A DNA stretch of 26,200 bases from JAJPIG01 sp035504735 (GCA_035504735.1 DATJRJ010000188.1:1-26200); one strand, 5' to 3'. Positions 7,976 through 16,318 are shown, counted from the first letter of the stretch. Notes: a model not told the origin generated them from the letters alone. Translations and numbers: made by a program.

Positions 7976-8848
7976 TCAGGCTGGAAAAATCGCCTTGACG
8001 ACTTCGTCGATCGCGCGCTTGCTCTCAGCCTCGTCGGTCAGCGACCAGGTGACCGCCACTGTCGCGGCGCGTTGAGGCGTGATGCCCTGGCCGATCAGCT
8101 CGCCGGCATAGATCAGCAGCCGGGTCGAGACGCCTTCCTCGAGGCCTGAGGCTTTGAGATTGCGGACTTTCTCGCCAAGCAGCGCGAGCTGGCCCGCCAT
8201 ATCGGCGTCGAGACCGGCCTCGTGCCCGATGATGGCAGTCTCCTTGTCCGCCGGCGGGTAGTTGAATTCGATCGTCACGAAGCGCTGGCGCGTGGAATGC
8301 TTCAGATTCTTCTGGATGCTCTGGTAGCCGGGATTGTACGAGATGCAGAGCAGGAAGCCGGGATGGGCCTGCAGGGTCTCGCCGCGCTTTTCGATCGGCA
8401 GGATGCGCCGATGGTCCGAGAGCGGGTGGATCAGCACGGTGGTGTCCTTGCGCGCCTCGACCACCTCATCGAGGTAACAGATCGCGCCGCGCCGCACCGC
8501 CTGCGTCAGCGGACCGTCGACCCATACGGTCTCATCAGCCTGGATCAGGAAGCGTCCCACCAGGTCGCTGCCGGTCAGATCTTCATGACAGGCGACCGTG
8601 ATCAATTCGTTGGGACCGTTGGGCTCTTCGGCGAGCTTATGCGCCATGTGCTCGACGAAGCGCGTCTTGCCGCATCCGGTAGGCCCCTTGAGCAGCACTG
8701 GTAATCGCGCCCGGTAGGCGGCGGTGAAGATCTCGACCTCGTCACCGACCGGCAGATAATAGGGCGCATTCTCGGGACTCAGATGGCGGACTTCGGGCGT
8801 GTCATGAGTGCCGAGGCGGGTATCGAAAGTTTTGAGATGAATAGGCAT
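7976..8848 (-). CDS. CbbQ/NirQ/NorQ-type AAA+ ATPase
   Basis: A 290-residue MoxR-group AAA+ ATPase. Walker A is GPTGCGKT at residues 55-62 and Walker B is ICYLDEV at about 123-129. A sensor region around LLCISYNPGYQ and the C-terminal SLTDEAESKRAIDEVVKAIF match the CbbQ/NirQ/NorQ/GpvN family. Family members work with a VWA-domain partner (CbbO or NorD) to activate enzymes such as Rubisco or nitric oxide reductase. No VWA gene, Rubisco or NO reductase is in the window. Instead the gene sits eight bases upstream of the threonine aldolase gene. The client is therefore unknown. The ATG at 8848 has only a weak AAGAG ribosome site. Confidence 0.85.
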   Translation of the reverse strand: MPIHLKTFDTRLGTHDTPEVRHLSPENAPYYLPVGDEVEIFTAAYRARLPVLLKGPTGCGKTRFVEHMAHKLAEEPNGPNELITVACHEDLTGSDLVGRFLIQADETVWVDGPLTQAVRRGAICYLDEVVEARKDTTVLIHPLSDHRRILPIEKRGETLQAHPGFLLCISYNPGYQSIQKNLKHSTRQRFVTIEFNYPPADKETAIIGHEAGLDADMAGQLALLGEKVRNLKASGLEEGVSTRLLIYAGELIGQGITPQRAATVAVTWSLTDEAESKRAIDEVVKAIFPA

Positions 8849-8934
8849 CGTCGCTCTTGCGGAAATCCTTGGCGTGATTCTAGGGAACGCGCCGCGAACC
8901 TTTCAAGCGCTGCGAGTGCGCGGCGCCGGACGAA

Positions 8935-10386
8935 TTACTGCTCACCGATGCGTCGTCCTACCAGTTGAACTCCGCCCGGCTGGTCTTTGACCGAATAACC
9001 AAGCTCATTGAGCCTATCACGCAATTCATCCGAACGCTTGAAGTCCTTGGCCGCGCGCGCCGCCTGCCGTTGATCGATGAGCGCCTGAACTTCCGGCGCA
9101 AAAGTCTTCCGGCCCACAATCATTGACTCACGCCGCTCACGGAGCTGGAGCCCAAGCACATCATCGAATTTGAGCAGCGTCCGCCAGATGCTTTTATCGT
9201 TGCGCGTGTACGCCTCATGTACTAGCTCGAGTGCCACCGCCAAAGCGCGCGGGGTATTGAGGTCGTCAGCCAGTTCGGCAGCGAATTTCTCTTCGTATGC
9301 GGCTACCCATTGGGCATCAGGCTCAGCGAGTGCCTCTTCGGGCAAATCGGAAGCGAACTCCCAGAAATATACGAGATTCTTCTGCGCGCCGCGCACCGCT
9401 TCCAGGCTGAACGCGAGTTCCGATCGATATTTCGCGCCGAAGCAGAACAGCCGGAAGGCCAGCGGGTCGATCGCTTCTTTCACCAGATCGGAAACCAGCG
9501 GGAACTTGCCGGCGCTCTTGCTGATCTTCGCCCCTTCCATCCCGACCAGAAAGGCATTGTGCACGAAGTAGCGGACGAACGGCTGGCCGGTGGCGCTTTC
9601 GGACTGCGCGATCTCGTTCTCGTGATGAATCGGAATATGGTCGAGGCCGCCGGTATGGATATCAATCGTCTCGCCCAGGTACTTCATCGACATCGCGGAG
9701 CACTCGATATGCCAGCCCGGATAGCCGCGCCCCCACGGACTGTCCCATTGCATTAGATGGCCGGGCTGATCCAGCACCCATAATGCGAAATCGTGCGGGC
9801 TGTGCTTGTCGGTTGAATGTTCGAGACGCTGGCCGGCATGCTGCTCGTCGAGGCTCTGGCGCGAGAGCCGGCCGACTCGTGCAGCGCCACGCCATTTCTC
9901 GACATCGAAGTAGACGCCGCTCGGCGCGACGTAAGCGTAGCCGTGCGCGATAATCTGCTCGATAAGCGCGAGCATGTCCGGGATGTGATCGGTCGCGCGC
10001 ACGAATGATCCCGGCGCCGGCACGTTCGGCAACTCGATGTTAAGCGCCGTCAGATCGCGCCGGAATTGGTCGAGGTAGAAGTCGGCTATCTCGCGCGGCG
10101 ACTTACCCTGGGCGCGCGCGGTCTTCTCGATCTTGTCTTCGCCCGCATCTTCATCCGAGGTCATATGCCCGACGTCGGTCACGTTCATTACGTGATGCAC
10201 TTGGTAGCCGTGAAAGCGGAGCGCGCGCTTGAGCGTATCGACGAACAGGTAAGCCCGCATGTTGCCGAGATGCTGGGGCAGGTACACGGTCGGGCCGCAC
10301 GAGTAGAGCGTCACCGCCGGCGGCTTGAGCGGGTCGAATCGCTCGACCCGGCGGGTGAGCGTATTGAAGATGCTAAACGGTCGCAT
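8935..10386 (-). CDS. cysS: Cysteinyl-tRNA synthetase, variant HLGN type
   Basis: A class I aminoacyl-tRNA synthetase charging tRNA-Cys, 483 residues from the ATG at 10386 (a GTG three codons upstream is possible). The N-terminal YSCGPTVY has the first zinc cysteine. The nucleotide-binding signature reads HLGN where most enzymes have HIGH. GWHIECSAMS has the second zinc cysteine, and GGLDHIPIHHENEIAQSE has the His/Glu ligands. The second signature is KISKS. The DHIPIHHENEIAQSE form and HLGN belong to a divergent CysRS lineage rather than the E. coli type. All catalytic and zinc positions are filled, so the protein should be active. It is the only translation-machinery gene in the window. Confidence 0.93.
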   Translation of the reverse strand: MRPFSIFNTLTRRVERFDPLKPPAVTLYSCGPTVYLPQHLGNMRAYLFVDTLKRALRFHGYQVHHVMNVTDVGHMTSDEDAGEDKIEKTARAQGKSPREIADFYLDQFRRDLTALNIELPNVPAPGSFVRATDHIPDMLALIEQIIAHGYAYVAPSGVYFDVEKWRGAARVGRLSRQSLDEQHAGQRLEHSTDKHSPHDFALWVLDQPGHLMQWDSPWGRGYPGWHIECSAMSMKYLGETIDIHTGGLDHIPIHHENEIAQSESATGQPFVRYFVHNAFLVGMEGAKISKSAGKFPLVSDLVKEAIDPLAFRLFCFGAKYRSELAFSLEAVRGAQKNLVYFWEFASDLPEEALAEPDAQWVAAYEEKFAAELADDLNTPRALAVALELVHEAYTRNDKSIWRTLLKFDDVLGLQLRERRESMIVGRKTFAPEVQALIDQRQAARAAKDFKRSDELRDRLNELGYSVKDQPGGVQLVGRRIGEQ

Positions 10387-10428
10387 CGATAGCACGCCCA
10401 GACAGGATGAGCGTTCGGCGGGCGGCGT

Positions 10429-10854
10429 TCAATCGGAGCCGGCGTTCGAGGGCGTGGCCCGGCGCTTGGGCTGAGATCGATAACGCGCCGTCGCAATCCG
10501 CTTGTATTGCCATTCGGCCAGCCGGGCGAAACCGGGCGCGTACCACAGATAGGCAGCCAGCCCGGTGATGCCCGACTGGCGGCGCAGGATCTCATTGATC
10601 GCGCGGGCCCCGCGAAAAACCCTTCCGCGATCGTCAACCACGTGCAGCTCGCGCATCAGGTCTTTCCGATCGAGGCCCGGAAAGGTCGCGGCTACCGCCT
10701 GGTCGTGAAGGTTGAGCAGGTCGATTTCACCCGAGTTATCGAATTGGCGCACCGCCTGAATCATCGCGCAGCAAAGATCGCAGGCGCCATCGTAAAGCAC
10801 CGCCAAACGTCCGGTCGCAGCGCGGCTGGCAGCTTCAATCCGAGTGGCGGACAT
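10429..10854 (-). CDS. DCC-family (DUF393) thiol-disulfide oxidoreductase-like
   Basis: From the ATG at 10854 the product has 141 residues. It carries LAVLYDGACDLCCAMIQAVR, with the YDGxCxxC signature of the DUF393/DCC family (cysteines at about 25 and 28). Members have a thioredoxin-like fold and are predicted thiol-disulfide oxidoreductases, mostly untested. The later segment GLAAYLWYAPGFARLAEWQY is also typical. The frame is open up to 10944, but that would overlap the neighbouring gene by 70 bases; the internal ATG starts 20 bases after that gene's stop. The basic C-terminal tail has no recognised motif. Confidence 0.75.
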   Translation of the reverse strand: MSATRIEAASRAATGRLAVLYDGACDLCCAMIQAVRQFDNSGEIDLLNLHDQAVAATFPGLDRKDLMRELHVVDDRGRVFRGARAINEILRRQSGITGLAAYLWYAPGFARLAEWQYKRIATARYRSQPKRRATPSNAGSD

Positions 10855-10874
10855 GCGGGAAAGCCCGGCTGCTT

Positions 10875-11390
10875 CTAGCGCTGCGACCAGCGCGGATTTG
10901 CGCTCTCCCGTTTGCGCTTGAGATTCTCGTTCGCGATACGCCATTCGTAGCCGTCAAGCAACGAGCGCCATCCGGCCTCGACCGAATTGGTCGAGGTCGC
11001 CAGCGTGGTCCACGAAAGATTGCCGTCGGAGAATTTCTTGATCGACACGACCTCGGCTTCAGTGGATTCGCCCGCCGCGTGGGAATAGGTCTCGGTGACG
11101 CGCACCTGTTCGAGATACGGGAAATGTTTGAGCAGCGCTTTGCGCAGCGCGAGATCGAGCGCATGCACGACGCCGACGCCGCGTGCCGCGCCGGTCTCCT
11201 CGGTATTGCCGATATGAATCACCACGGTCGCATCGATGGTCATGCGGCCTTCGTAGTTATCGTCAATCACTCGGCGCCGCACCACCTCGAAGGGCGCGAT
11301 GTAATCGGCTGCACCGCGCAACTCCTGGAGCTCGCGCGAGGCCTGCGGCGCTTCGGTTTCGTGAAAAATCGATTCCTGCCGAGTTCCCAT
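10875..11390 (-). CDS. Free-standing LeuA-type allosteric (dimer) domain
   Basis: A 171-residue protein resembling only the C-terminal regulatory domain of 2-isopropylmalate synthase and citramalate synthase (LeuA_dimer). APFEVVRRRVIDD corresponds to the linker-strand before that domain. GVGVVHALDLALRKALLKHF at residues 71-90 corresponds to the GxGPVxALDxALRKAL motif. LSWTTLATSTNSVEAGWRSL at 126-145 corresponds to the W.TVGVS.NIIEASW.AL motif. There is no catalytic TIM barrel, neither in the protein nor in the upstream gene (fabG). The role could be binding a branched-chain acid or modulating a synthase encoded elsewhere; this is inference. A near-consensus promoter lies just upstream, so the gene is probably expressed on its own. 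Confidence 0.75.
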   Translation of the reverse strand: MGTRQESIFHETEAPQASRELQELRGAADYIAPFEVVRRRVIDDNYEGRMTIDATVVIHIGNTEETGAARGVGVVHALDLALRKALLKHFPYLEQVRVTETYSHAAGESTEAEVVSIKKFSDGNLSWTTLATSTNSVEAGWRSLLDGYEWRIANENLKRKRESANPRWSQR

Positions 11391-11407
11391 CGCAACGCCC
11401 TACTTAG

Positions 11408-11436
11408 ATTATCGTAGCGTGTGAGCGGACTTTCAA
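11408..11436 (-). promoter_or_regulatory. Sigma-70-type promoter for the LeuA-domain gene
   Basis: On the minus strand TTGAAA (11436-11431) is followed after exactly 17 bases by GATAAT (11413-11408). Both hexamers are one mismatch from consensus. Transcription would begin near 11401, about ten bases before the ATG at 11390. Confidence 0.7.
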
Positions 11437-11497
11437 GGCAATCAAACAACGTCGTCGCCCGGATATCCATAGGATTAGGATCCCGCCGGGCACGCAC

Positions 11498-12244
11498 CTA
11501 CATCGCGAGTCCACCGTCGACCTGGATCACCGCGCCGGTGATATAGCCGGCGGCGGCCGAGAGCATGAACGCTGCCACCGGTGCGACGTCTTCGATCCGG
11601 CCGAAACGGCCCAGCGGGATCAGATTCTGCGCCGCGGCGCGATGTTCCGCGGGCAGCGCCGCCGTCATGTCCGTCTCGATAAAGCCCAGCGCGAGCGCGT
11701 TGACGCGCACGCCGTGCCGCCCGACTTCCTTGGCAAGGGCCTTGGTCATCCCGATCAGTCCGGCCTTCGAAGCCGAGTAATTTACCTGCCCCGGCATCCC
11801 GACCAACCCGCTGATCGAACTGATGTTGAGGATCGCGCCGCGCTTGGCCTTCATCATGTTGAACACCGCGGCGCGCGAAAAGTTGAAGGCCCCGGTCAGA
11901 TTGGTGCGGATCACCTCCGACCAATCCTCCTCGGACATCATCATGATGAGCTTGTCGCGGGTGAGCCCGGCGTTATTCACCAGCGCGTCGATTTTCCCGA
12001 AGCTCTGCTTGACCTCGTTCACCATCTCGCGAACCGCTTTGAGATCGCCCGCATCGACCTTGAAGGCGAGCGCCTTGACGCCCAGCGCCTCGAGCTCGCT
12101 CTTCAGTTGCGCGGCCGCCTGATCGCTACGCAAATAGTTGAAGGCGACGTGGCCGCCGCAGCGCGCGATCTCCAGCGCTATCGCGCGTCCGATACCGCGG
12201 CTCGCACCGGTCACGATCGTGCCCATCCCGTCGAGGTACTTCAC
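11498..12244 (-). CDS. fabG: 3-oxoacyl-[acyl-carrier-protein] reductase
   Basis: A 248-residue SDR with TGASRGIG at residues 12-19, NNAG at 90-93, and the catalytic Ser143, Tyr156, Lys160 in GLVGMPGQVNYSASKAG. The stretch LTRDKLIMMMSEEDWSEVI and the end GAVIQVDGGLAM are characteristic of FabG, the NADPH-dependent reductase of fatty acid elongation. No other fab genes are adjacent, so a role in PHB or another ketoacyl reduction is possible. The start is a GTG at 12244; an ATG six codons in is too close to the dinucleotide motif to be preferred. Confidence 0.85.
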   Translation of the reverse strand: MKYLDGMGTIVTGASRGIGRAIALEIARCGGHVAFNYLRSDQAAAQLKSELEALGVKALAFKVDAGDLKAVREMVNEVKQSFGKIDALVNNAGLTRDKLIMMMSEEDWSEVIRTNLTGAFNFSRAAVFNMMKAKRGAILNISSISGLVGMPGQVNYSASKAGLIGMTKALAKEVGRHGVRVNALALGFIETDMTAALPAEHRAAAQNLIPLGRFGRIEDVAPVAAFMLSAAAGYITGAVIQVDGGLAM

Positions 12245-12388
12245 GATTTTCTTTCTGTCATGATAACGCTATGCAGCGCTAGCCCGCGATCACGATCATG
12301 CTACGTGCGAGCAACCGAGAGAAATCCAAGAGGATCGAGGACTGGCTCGATCGGTGACTGCTAAACGATTTGGAACGCTGATGGACGT

Positions 12389-12763
12389 TTAGGCGCTGAA
12401 CGACGAGCCGCATCCGCAGACCCGGCTGGCCCGGGGATTATCGAAACGGAAGCCGGCGTTATGCAGTCCTTCGACGTAATCGAGCGTGGTGCCGGCGACG
12501 TAGGGAATCGAGAGTTCATCGACGAGCACCTTCAGGCCGTCGATTATCGTGACGGCGTCGCCTTCTTTCTGCGCATCGAAGTTGAGCGTGTACTGAAAGC
12601 CGGAGCATCCGCCGCCGACCACTCCGACCCTGAGCCCGGAGTCCGGACCAAGGCCTTCCTTGAGGTACATCTGACGCACCATCTCGAGCGCCTTGGGCGT
12701 AAGGTTGATTCCCTGGGGTGCGGATTCGTCAGTCGGATGTTCTGTCGCCATCTGCTCTGCCAT
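12389..12763 (-). CDS. erpA: Iron-sulfur cluster insertion protein, ErpA/IscA type
   Basis: An A-type Fe-S carrier of 124 residues. The three conserved cysteines are present: Cys53 in GGGCSGFQY, and Cys116 and Cys118 in VCGCGSSFSA. A variable N-terminal tail of about 18 residues precedes the family core beginning INLTPKALEMV. ErpA passes [4Fe-4S] or [2Fe-2S] clusters to apo-proteins; possible clients nearby are QueG, LutA and LutB. A GGAGG site lies eight bases before the ATG at 12763. ErpA and IscA cannot be separated with certainty from sequence; no isc or suf genes are adjacent. Confidence 0.85.
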   Translation of the reverse strand: MAEQMATEHPTDESAPQGINLTPKALEMVRQMYLKEGLGPDSGLRVGVVGGGCSGFQYTLNFDAQKEGDAVTIIDGLKVLVDELSIPYVAGTTLDYVEGLHNAGFRFDNPRASRVCGCGSSFSA

Positions 12764-12864
12764 CGAAGAAGCCTCCGGAAGAACGCCTGAACCGTTCGGT
12801 CAGTCGCACCATTAAGGGTAACCGCGGCCGGAAACCCAAGTCAAGCCGAGCAATCCCCAGGGGT

Positions 12865-12878
12865 CGATGATATCATCG
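12865..12878. promoter_or_regulatory. 14-bp perfect palindrome upstream of queG
   Basis: CGATGATATCATCG is a perfect 14-base palindrome ending eight bases before the queG GTG, in the 123-base divergent interval between erpA and queG. It is placed where an operator could affect queG. A second small palindrome, ACCGTTCGGT (12791-12800), lies in the erpA leader. Neither matches a regulator I can name. Confidence 0.3.
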
Positions 12879-12886
12879 TATCCATC

Positions 12887-14065
12887 GTGGACCGCCTGAC
12901 CGATCTTATCTTTGCGGCCGCACGGGTCCAGGGTTTCGTCCTGGTCGGCTTCGCCGGGCTGCGCCGCCTGGAGCATCGCGAGCCGTTCTTTCGCGCCTGG
13001 CTGGACAAGGGCTGCGCGGGCGAGATGAACTACCTCGAACGCGAACCGGAGCGCCGCTTCGACCCGCGCACCCTGGATTCGCGCCTGCGCTCGGTGGTGA
13101 GCCTCGCCTATCCGTACGCCGCGCCGGCGCGGCCGGATTTTCGATGGCCCGACGAGTTGCGCGGCCGGATCGCATCGTATGCGCTCGGTCCCGACTATCA
13201 TCAAACGGTCCTGGCCCGCACGCGTGCGGTCACAGAGGCGATCGTCGCCGCGCATCCCGGCACGATCACCCGCACCTACGTCGATACCGGGCCGGTGCTC
13301 GAGCGCGAATGGGCGTCCGAGGCAGGCCTGGGATGGTTCGGGCGCAACACCAATCTGCTGAACGTCCATCAGGGTTCCTACTTTTTCCTGAGCGAGATTT
13401 TCACCGACCTGGACCTCGAGGCGGCGCCGCGTCCGGCGCGCGATCACTGCGGGCGATGCCGCCGATGTCTCGATCTGTGCCCGACCAACGCGCTCGCCGA
13501 CGGCTATCTGATCGAGCCGCGCCGCTGCATCTCATATCTGACCATCGAGCATCGCGGGCCGATCCCGTTCGAGTTGCGATCGGGGATCGGCAACTGGATC
13601 TTCGGCTGTGACGTCTGCCAGGAGGTATGCCCCTGGAACGAGAGCACCGGTCCTGGCGAGCCCGAACTCGCGCCCGCGCTGCTCGATTTGATGACCCTGG
13701 ACGACGAGGGCTTTCGACGCCGCTACGGCGCGAGCGCAATTCGGCGCACCAAGCGGCGCGGGCTCCTGCGCAACGTGGCGGTCGCGCTCGGCAACAGCCG
13801 CAACCCCGAAGCGATCGCCGTCCTGGCAAGCGCATTGTCCTCGGACCCGGAGCCGCTGGTCCGCTCCCATTGCGCGTGGGCGCTGGGCCGGATCGGAGGG
13901 CGGCGCTCTGCCGATGCGTTGGAGCATAGCCGTCGCCGCGAGGATGATGGCGCGGTCCGGGCAGAAATCGATTTGGCGATAAATCCGGCGACCGAGACTT
14001 GTGCTTTGGGAGCCGCCAATCAACACTCAACTGTGGCGAGGACCTCAGATGAACGCGGCGCGTAG
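12887..14065 (+). CDS. queG: Epoxyqueuosine reductase
   Basis: A cobalamin- and Fe-S-dependent cytoplasmic enzyme that reduces epoxyqueuosine to queuosine in tRNA anticodons, the last step of queuosine synthesis. YVDTGPVLERE has the catalytic aspartate at about residue 133, and GLGWFGRNTNLL follows it. The two ferredoxin-like [4Fe-4S] sites use CGRCRRCLDLCP (cysteines 188, 191, 194, 198) and Cys214 with GCDVCQEVCPWN (241, 244, 248). The C-terminal part has HEAT-like repeats (LLRNVAVALGNS, PLVRSHCAWALGRIGG), as in known QueG. It starts with GTG and has no evident Shine-Dalgarno sequence. The end overlaps the start of the next gene by 17 bases. No other que genes are in the window. Confidence 0.92.
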   Translation: MDRLTDLIFAAARVQGFVLVGFAGLRRLEHREPFFRAWLDKGCAGEMNYLEREPERRFDPRTLDSRLRSVVSLAYPYAAPARPDFRWPDELRGRIASYALGPDYHQTVLARTRAVTEAIVAAHPGTITRTYVDTGPVLEREWASEAGLGWFGRNTNLLNVHQGSYFFLSEIFTDLDLEAAPRPARDHCGRCRRCLDLCPTNALADGYLIEPRRCISYLTIEHRGPIPFELRSGIGNWIFGCDVCQEVCPWNESTGPGEPELAPALLDLMTLDDEGFRRRYGASAIRRTKRRGLLRNVAVALGNSRNPEAIAVLASALSSDPEPLVRSHCAWALGRIGGRRSADALEHSRRREDDGAVRAEIDLAINPATETCALGAANQHSTVARTSDERGA

Positions 14066-14873
14066 CGAATTTGCACGGCTGGTCGCGCGCGAGCCGATTC
14101 CGCTGGCCCGCGGTGCGCTGCTGATCGCCGGAGAAGAATATCCCGGCCTCAACGTCGACCATTACCTCGATCGGATAACGGCGCTCGCGCAGCAGGCCGA
14201 GCCGCTGGTACGCAGCGGTGCCGACACCGTTGAACGGGTGCAGTTGCTGTCGGGATTTTTGTTCGGCGAGCACGGCTTTGCCGGCAATCGCGAAGATTAC
14301 ACCGATCCGCGCAATTCGTTTCTCAACGAGGTTCTCGATCGCCGGCTCGGCATCCCGATCACGCTCTCGGTGATTTATCTGGAGATCGGCCGACGCCTGG
14401 GGCTCAACCTCTATGGCGTTTCGTTCCCGGCGCATTTCCTGGTCAAAGCCGTGGACGAGCGCGGCGAGCTGATTATCGATCCGTTCAATGCCGGCGCGAT
14501 TCTCGATCTCGATGAAATCAAAGCGCGACTGGCGCAAATCTATGGGCAACCGACGGAGCTGGACGCGGCGATGCTGCGCGCGGTCGGCGCCCGGCACATC
14601 CTGGTTCGGATGCTGCGCAACCTGAAGAGCATTCACACGACTGCCGGCGATTGGCGCCGCACGCTGGCCGCGCTGGATCGGATTCTGATCCTGGACGCCC
14701 GCGCAGCCGACGAGCTCCTGGAGCGCGCGGGACTCTACGAACGCCTGGAATGCTTCCAGGCCGCGCTCGATGATTACCAGGCCTTTCTGAGCCAGGCGCC
14801 CGAGCATCGCAGCGCCGATAGCGCGCGCGAATCGGTGATGCGTCTGCTTACCCAGGTTGCCCGGATTAACTGA
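14049..14873 (+). CDS. SirB1-family transglutaminase-like / TPR protein
   Basis: A protein of 274 residues from the ATG at 14049, which has GAGGACC a few bases upstream; the frame is open 16 codons further but would overlap queG more. The core RNSFLNEVLDRRLGIPITLS and LYGVSFPAHFLVK match the SirB1/Transglut_core2 family. It is followed by a C-terminal TPR-like region (DWRRTLAALDRILILDA, LECFQAALDDYQAFL). The function of this widespread family is unproven; members usually lack the full transglutaminase triad. The gene overlaps queG, so the two are probably co-translated, and lutB follows 18 bases later. Confidence 0.82.
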   Translation: MNAARSEFARLVAREPIPLARGALLIAGEEYPGLNVDHYLDRITALAQQAEPLVRSGADTVERVQLLSGFLFGEHGFAGNREDYTDPRNSFLNEVLDRRLGIPITLSVIYLEIGRRLGLNLYGVSFPAHFLVKAVDERGELIIDPFNAGAILDLDEIKARLAQIYGQPTELDAAMLRAVGARHILVRMLRNLKSIHTTAGDWRRTLAALDRILILDARAADELLERAGLYERLECFQAALDDYQAFLSQAPEHRSADSARESVMRLLTQVARIN

Positions 14874-14891
14874 AGCCGCCGCCGGTTCCCG

Positions 14892-16316
14892 ATGCCTCTG
14901 TCGCGCAGCAAGTCCGCCTTCTTTTCGGCCAGCGAAAAGGCCGTTGCCGACCCCGAGCTGAGACGCAAGCTCGCCAACGCCGCGGGCCATCATCTGGATG
15001 CGGCCGCGCGAACCCGCACCGAGTTTCCGCGCTACGACGAGGAACGCGAGGCCGCCCGCCAAATCAAGGCCGATGCGGTCGCGCGGCTCGATCAACTCCT
15101 GCTGCAGCTCAAGCAGCGGCTGGAGGCCAACGGCTGCCGGGTCTTTTTTGCCGCCGACGCCGCTGCGGCCCGCAAGTATATCGTCGAGGTCGCACGCCGC
15201 GGCGGACTCAAATGCGCCGTCAAGGGCAAATCGATGACCACCGAGGAGATCGAGCTCAACCCGGCGCTCGAGCGGGCCGGGCTCGAGGTGGTCGAGACTG
15301 ATCTCGGCGAGTACATCGTTCAGCTTCGCCACGAGCGACCGTCGCACATCCTGACCCCCGCGATTCATCTCTCCAAAGAAGACGTCGGCACGCTCTTCCA
15401 CGAGCGCTTCGGGACCTCGTACACCAACGAGCCCGAACGCCTGACCGCAGTGGCGCGCGAGAACCTGCGCTCGATCTTCCTGGCCGCCGACCTCGGGATC
15501 ACCGGGGTGAATTTCGCGATCGCCGAGACCGGTACGCTGGTGCTGGTCGAGAACGAAGGTAACGGCCGCTTCTCGAGCACGCTGCCCGATACTTTCATCG
15601 CGGTGATGGGTATCGAGAAGGTGATACCGCGGCTCGCCGACCTGAGCCATTTCCTCGAAGTGCTGGCGCGCGCCGGCACCGGGCAGAAAATCACGACCTA
15701 TACGAATTTCATCACGCGCCCGCGCGGTGCCGGCGAGCTCGACGGGCCACGCGAAATCCATGTCGTGGTTCTCGACAACGGGCGCAGCGCGATGCTGGCC
15801 GATCCGGTGATGCGCGAGGCGCTTCATTGCCTGCGCTGCGGCGCCTGCCTCAATGCCTGTCCGGTCTACCGACGAATCGGCGGCCACGCCTACGGTACCG
15901 CCTATCAAGGTCCGATCGGATCGATCGTGAGCCCTAGTCTTTTCGGCGGCAGCGCAGGCTACCTGCCCTTCGCTTCGACGTTATGCGGCGCCTGCCGCGA
16001 GATCTGCCCAGTGAAGATCGACATCCCCAAGCTGCTGCTCCATCTGCGCTGGAAAGAAAATCAAAATGGCCTCGAATGGCCGCGGGCGGCAAACGGGGCC
16101 CGGCGCGCCGTGAAGAGGTTCGCGCGGCTGGCGGGTCATCCGCGGACTATCCGGATAGTTTCCCGGATCGCGGCGTCGATCGTGCGTCCATTCGCGCGCG
16201 ACGGCTATCTGCGATGGATGCCACCGCCGTTCAGCATCTGGACTCGAACCCGGGACTTCCCCGCTCCCAAGTCCGCGCCGCGGCACAAACCCGCGGCCAA
16301 ACCCCAGGCAACCTGA
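14892..16316 (+). CDS. lutB: Lactate utilization iron-sulfur protein LutB
   Basis: A 474-residue protein with an N-terminal LutB/LUD domain (GGLKCAVKGKSMTTEEIELN and FAIAETGTLVLVENEGNG). A C-terminal ferredoxin part has two [4Fe-4S] sites, CLRCGACLNACP (cysteines 313, 316, 319, 323) and CGACREICP (365, 368, 372), then the DIPKLLLHLR helix typical of LutB. With LutA and LutC it forms the cytoplasmic complex that oxidises L-lactate to pyruvate. The C-terminal tail after residue 400 is basic and not informative. It is the first gene of a lutB-lutC-lutA run; lutC begins two bases after its stop. Confidence 0.9.
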   Translation: MPLSRSKSAFFSASEKAVADPELRRKLANAAGHHLDAAARTRTEFPRYDEEREAARQIKADAVARLDQLLLQLKQRLEANGCRVFFAADAAAARKYIVEVARRGGLKCAVKGKSMTTEEIELNPALERAGLEVVETDLGEYIVQLRHERPSHILTPAIHLSKEDVGTLFHERFGTSYTNEPERLTAVARENLRSIFLAADLGITGVNFAIAETGTLVLVENEGNGRFSSTLPDTFIAVMGIEKVIPRLADLSHFLEVLARAGTGQKITTYTNFITRPRGAGELDGPREIHVVVLDNGRSAMLADPVMREALHCLRCGACLNACPVYRRIGGHAYGTAYQGPIGSIVSPSLFGGSAGYLPFASTLCGACREICPVKIDIPKLLLHLRWKENQNGLEWPRAANGARRAVKRFARLAGHPRTIRIVSRIAASIVRPFARDGYLRWMPPPFSIWTRTRDFPAPKSAPRHKPAAKPQAT

Positions 16317-16318
16317 AC

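Noticed and set aside
6846..8075. 409-codon plus-strand frame over the threonine aldolase
   Set aside because: Shadow of a gene with complete PLP-enzyme motifs.
13401..15908. Very long open frame on the minus strand across queG, the SirB1-like gene and lutB
   Set aside because: Antisense to three well-supported genes; its composition is rich in Arg, Asp, Gln and Ala with no domain. It is a by-product of high-GC codon bias.
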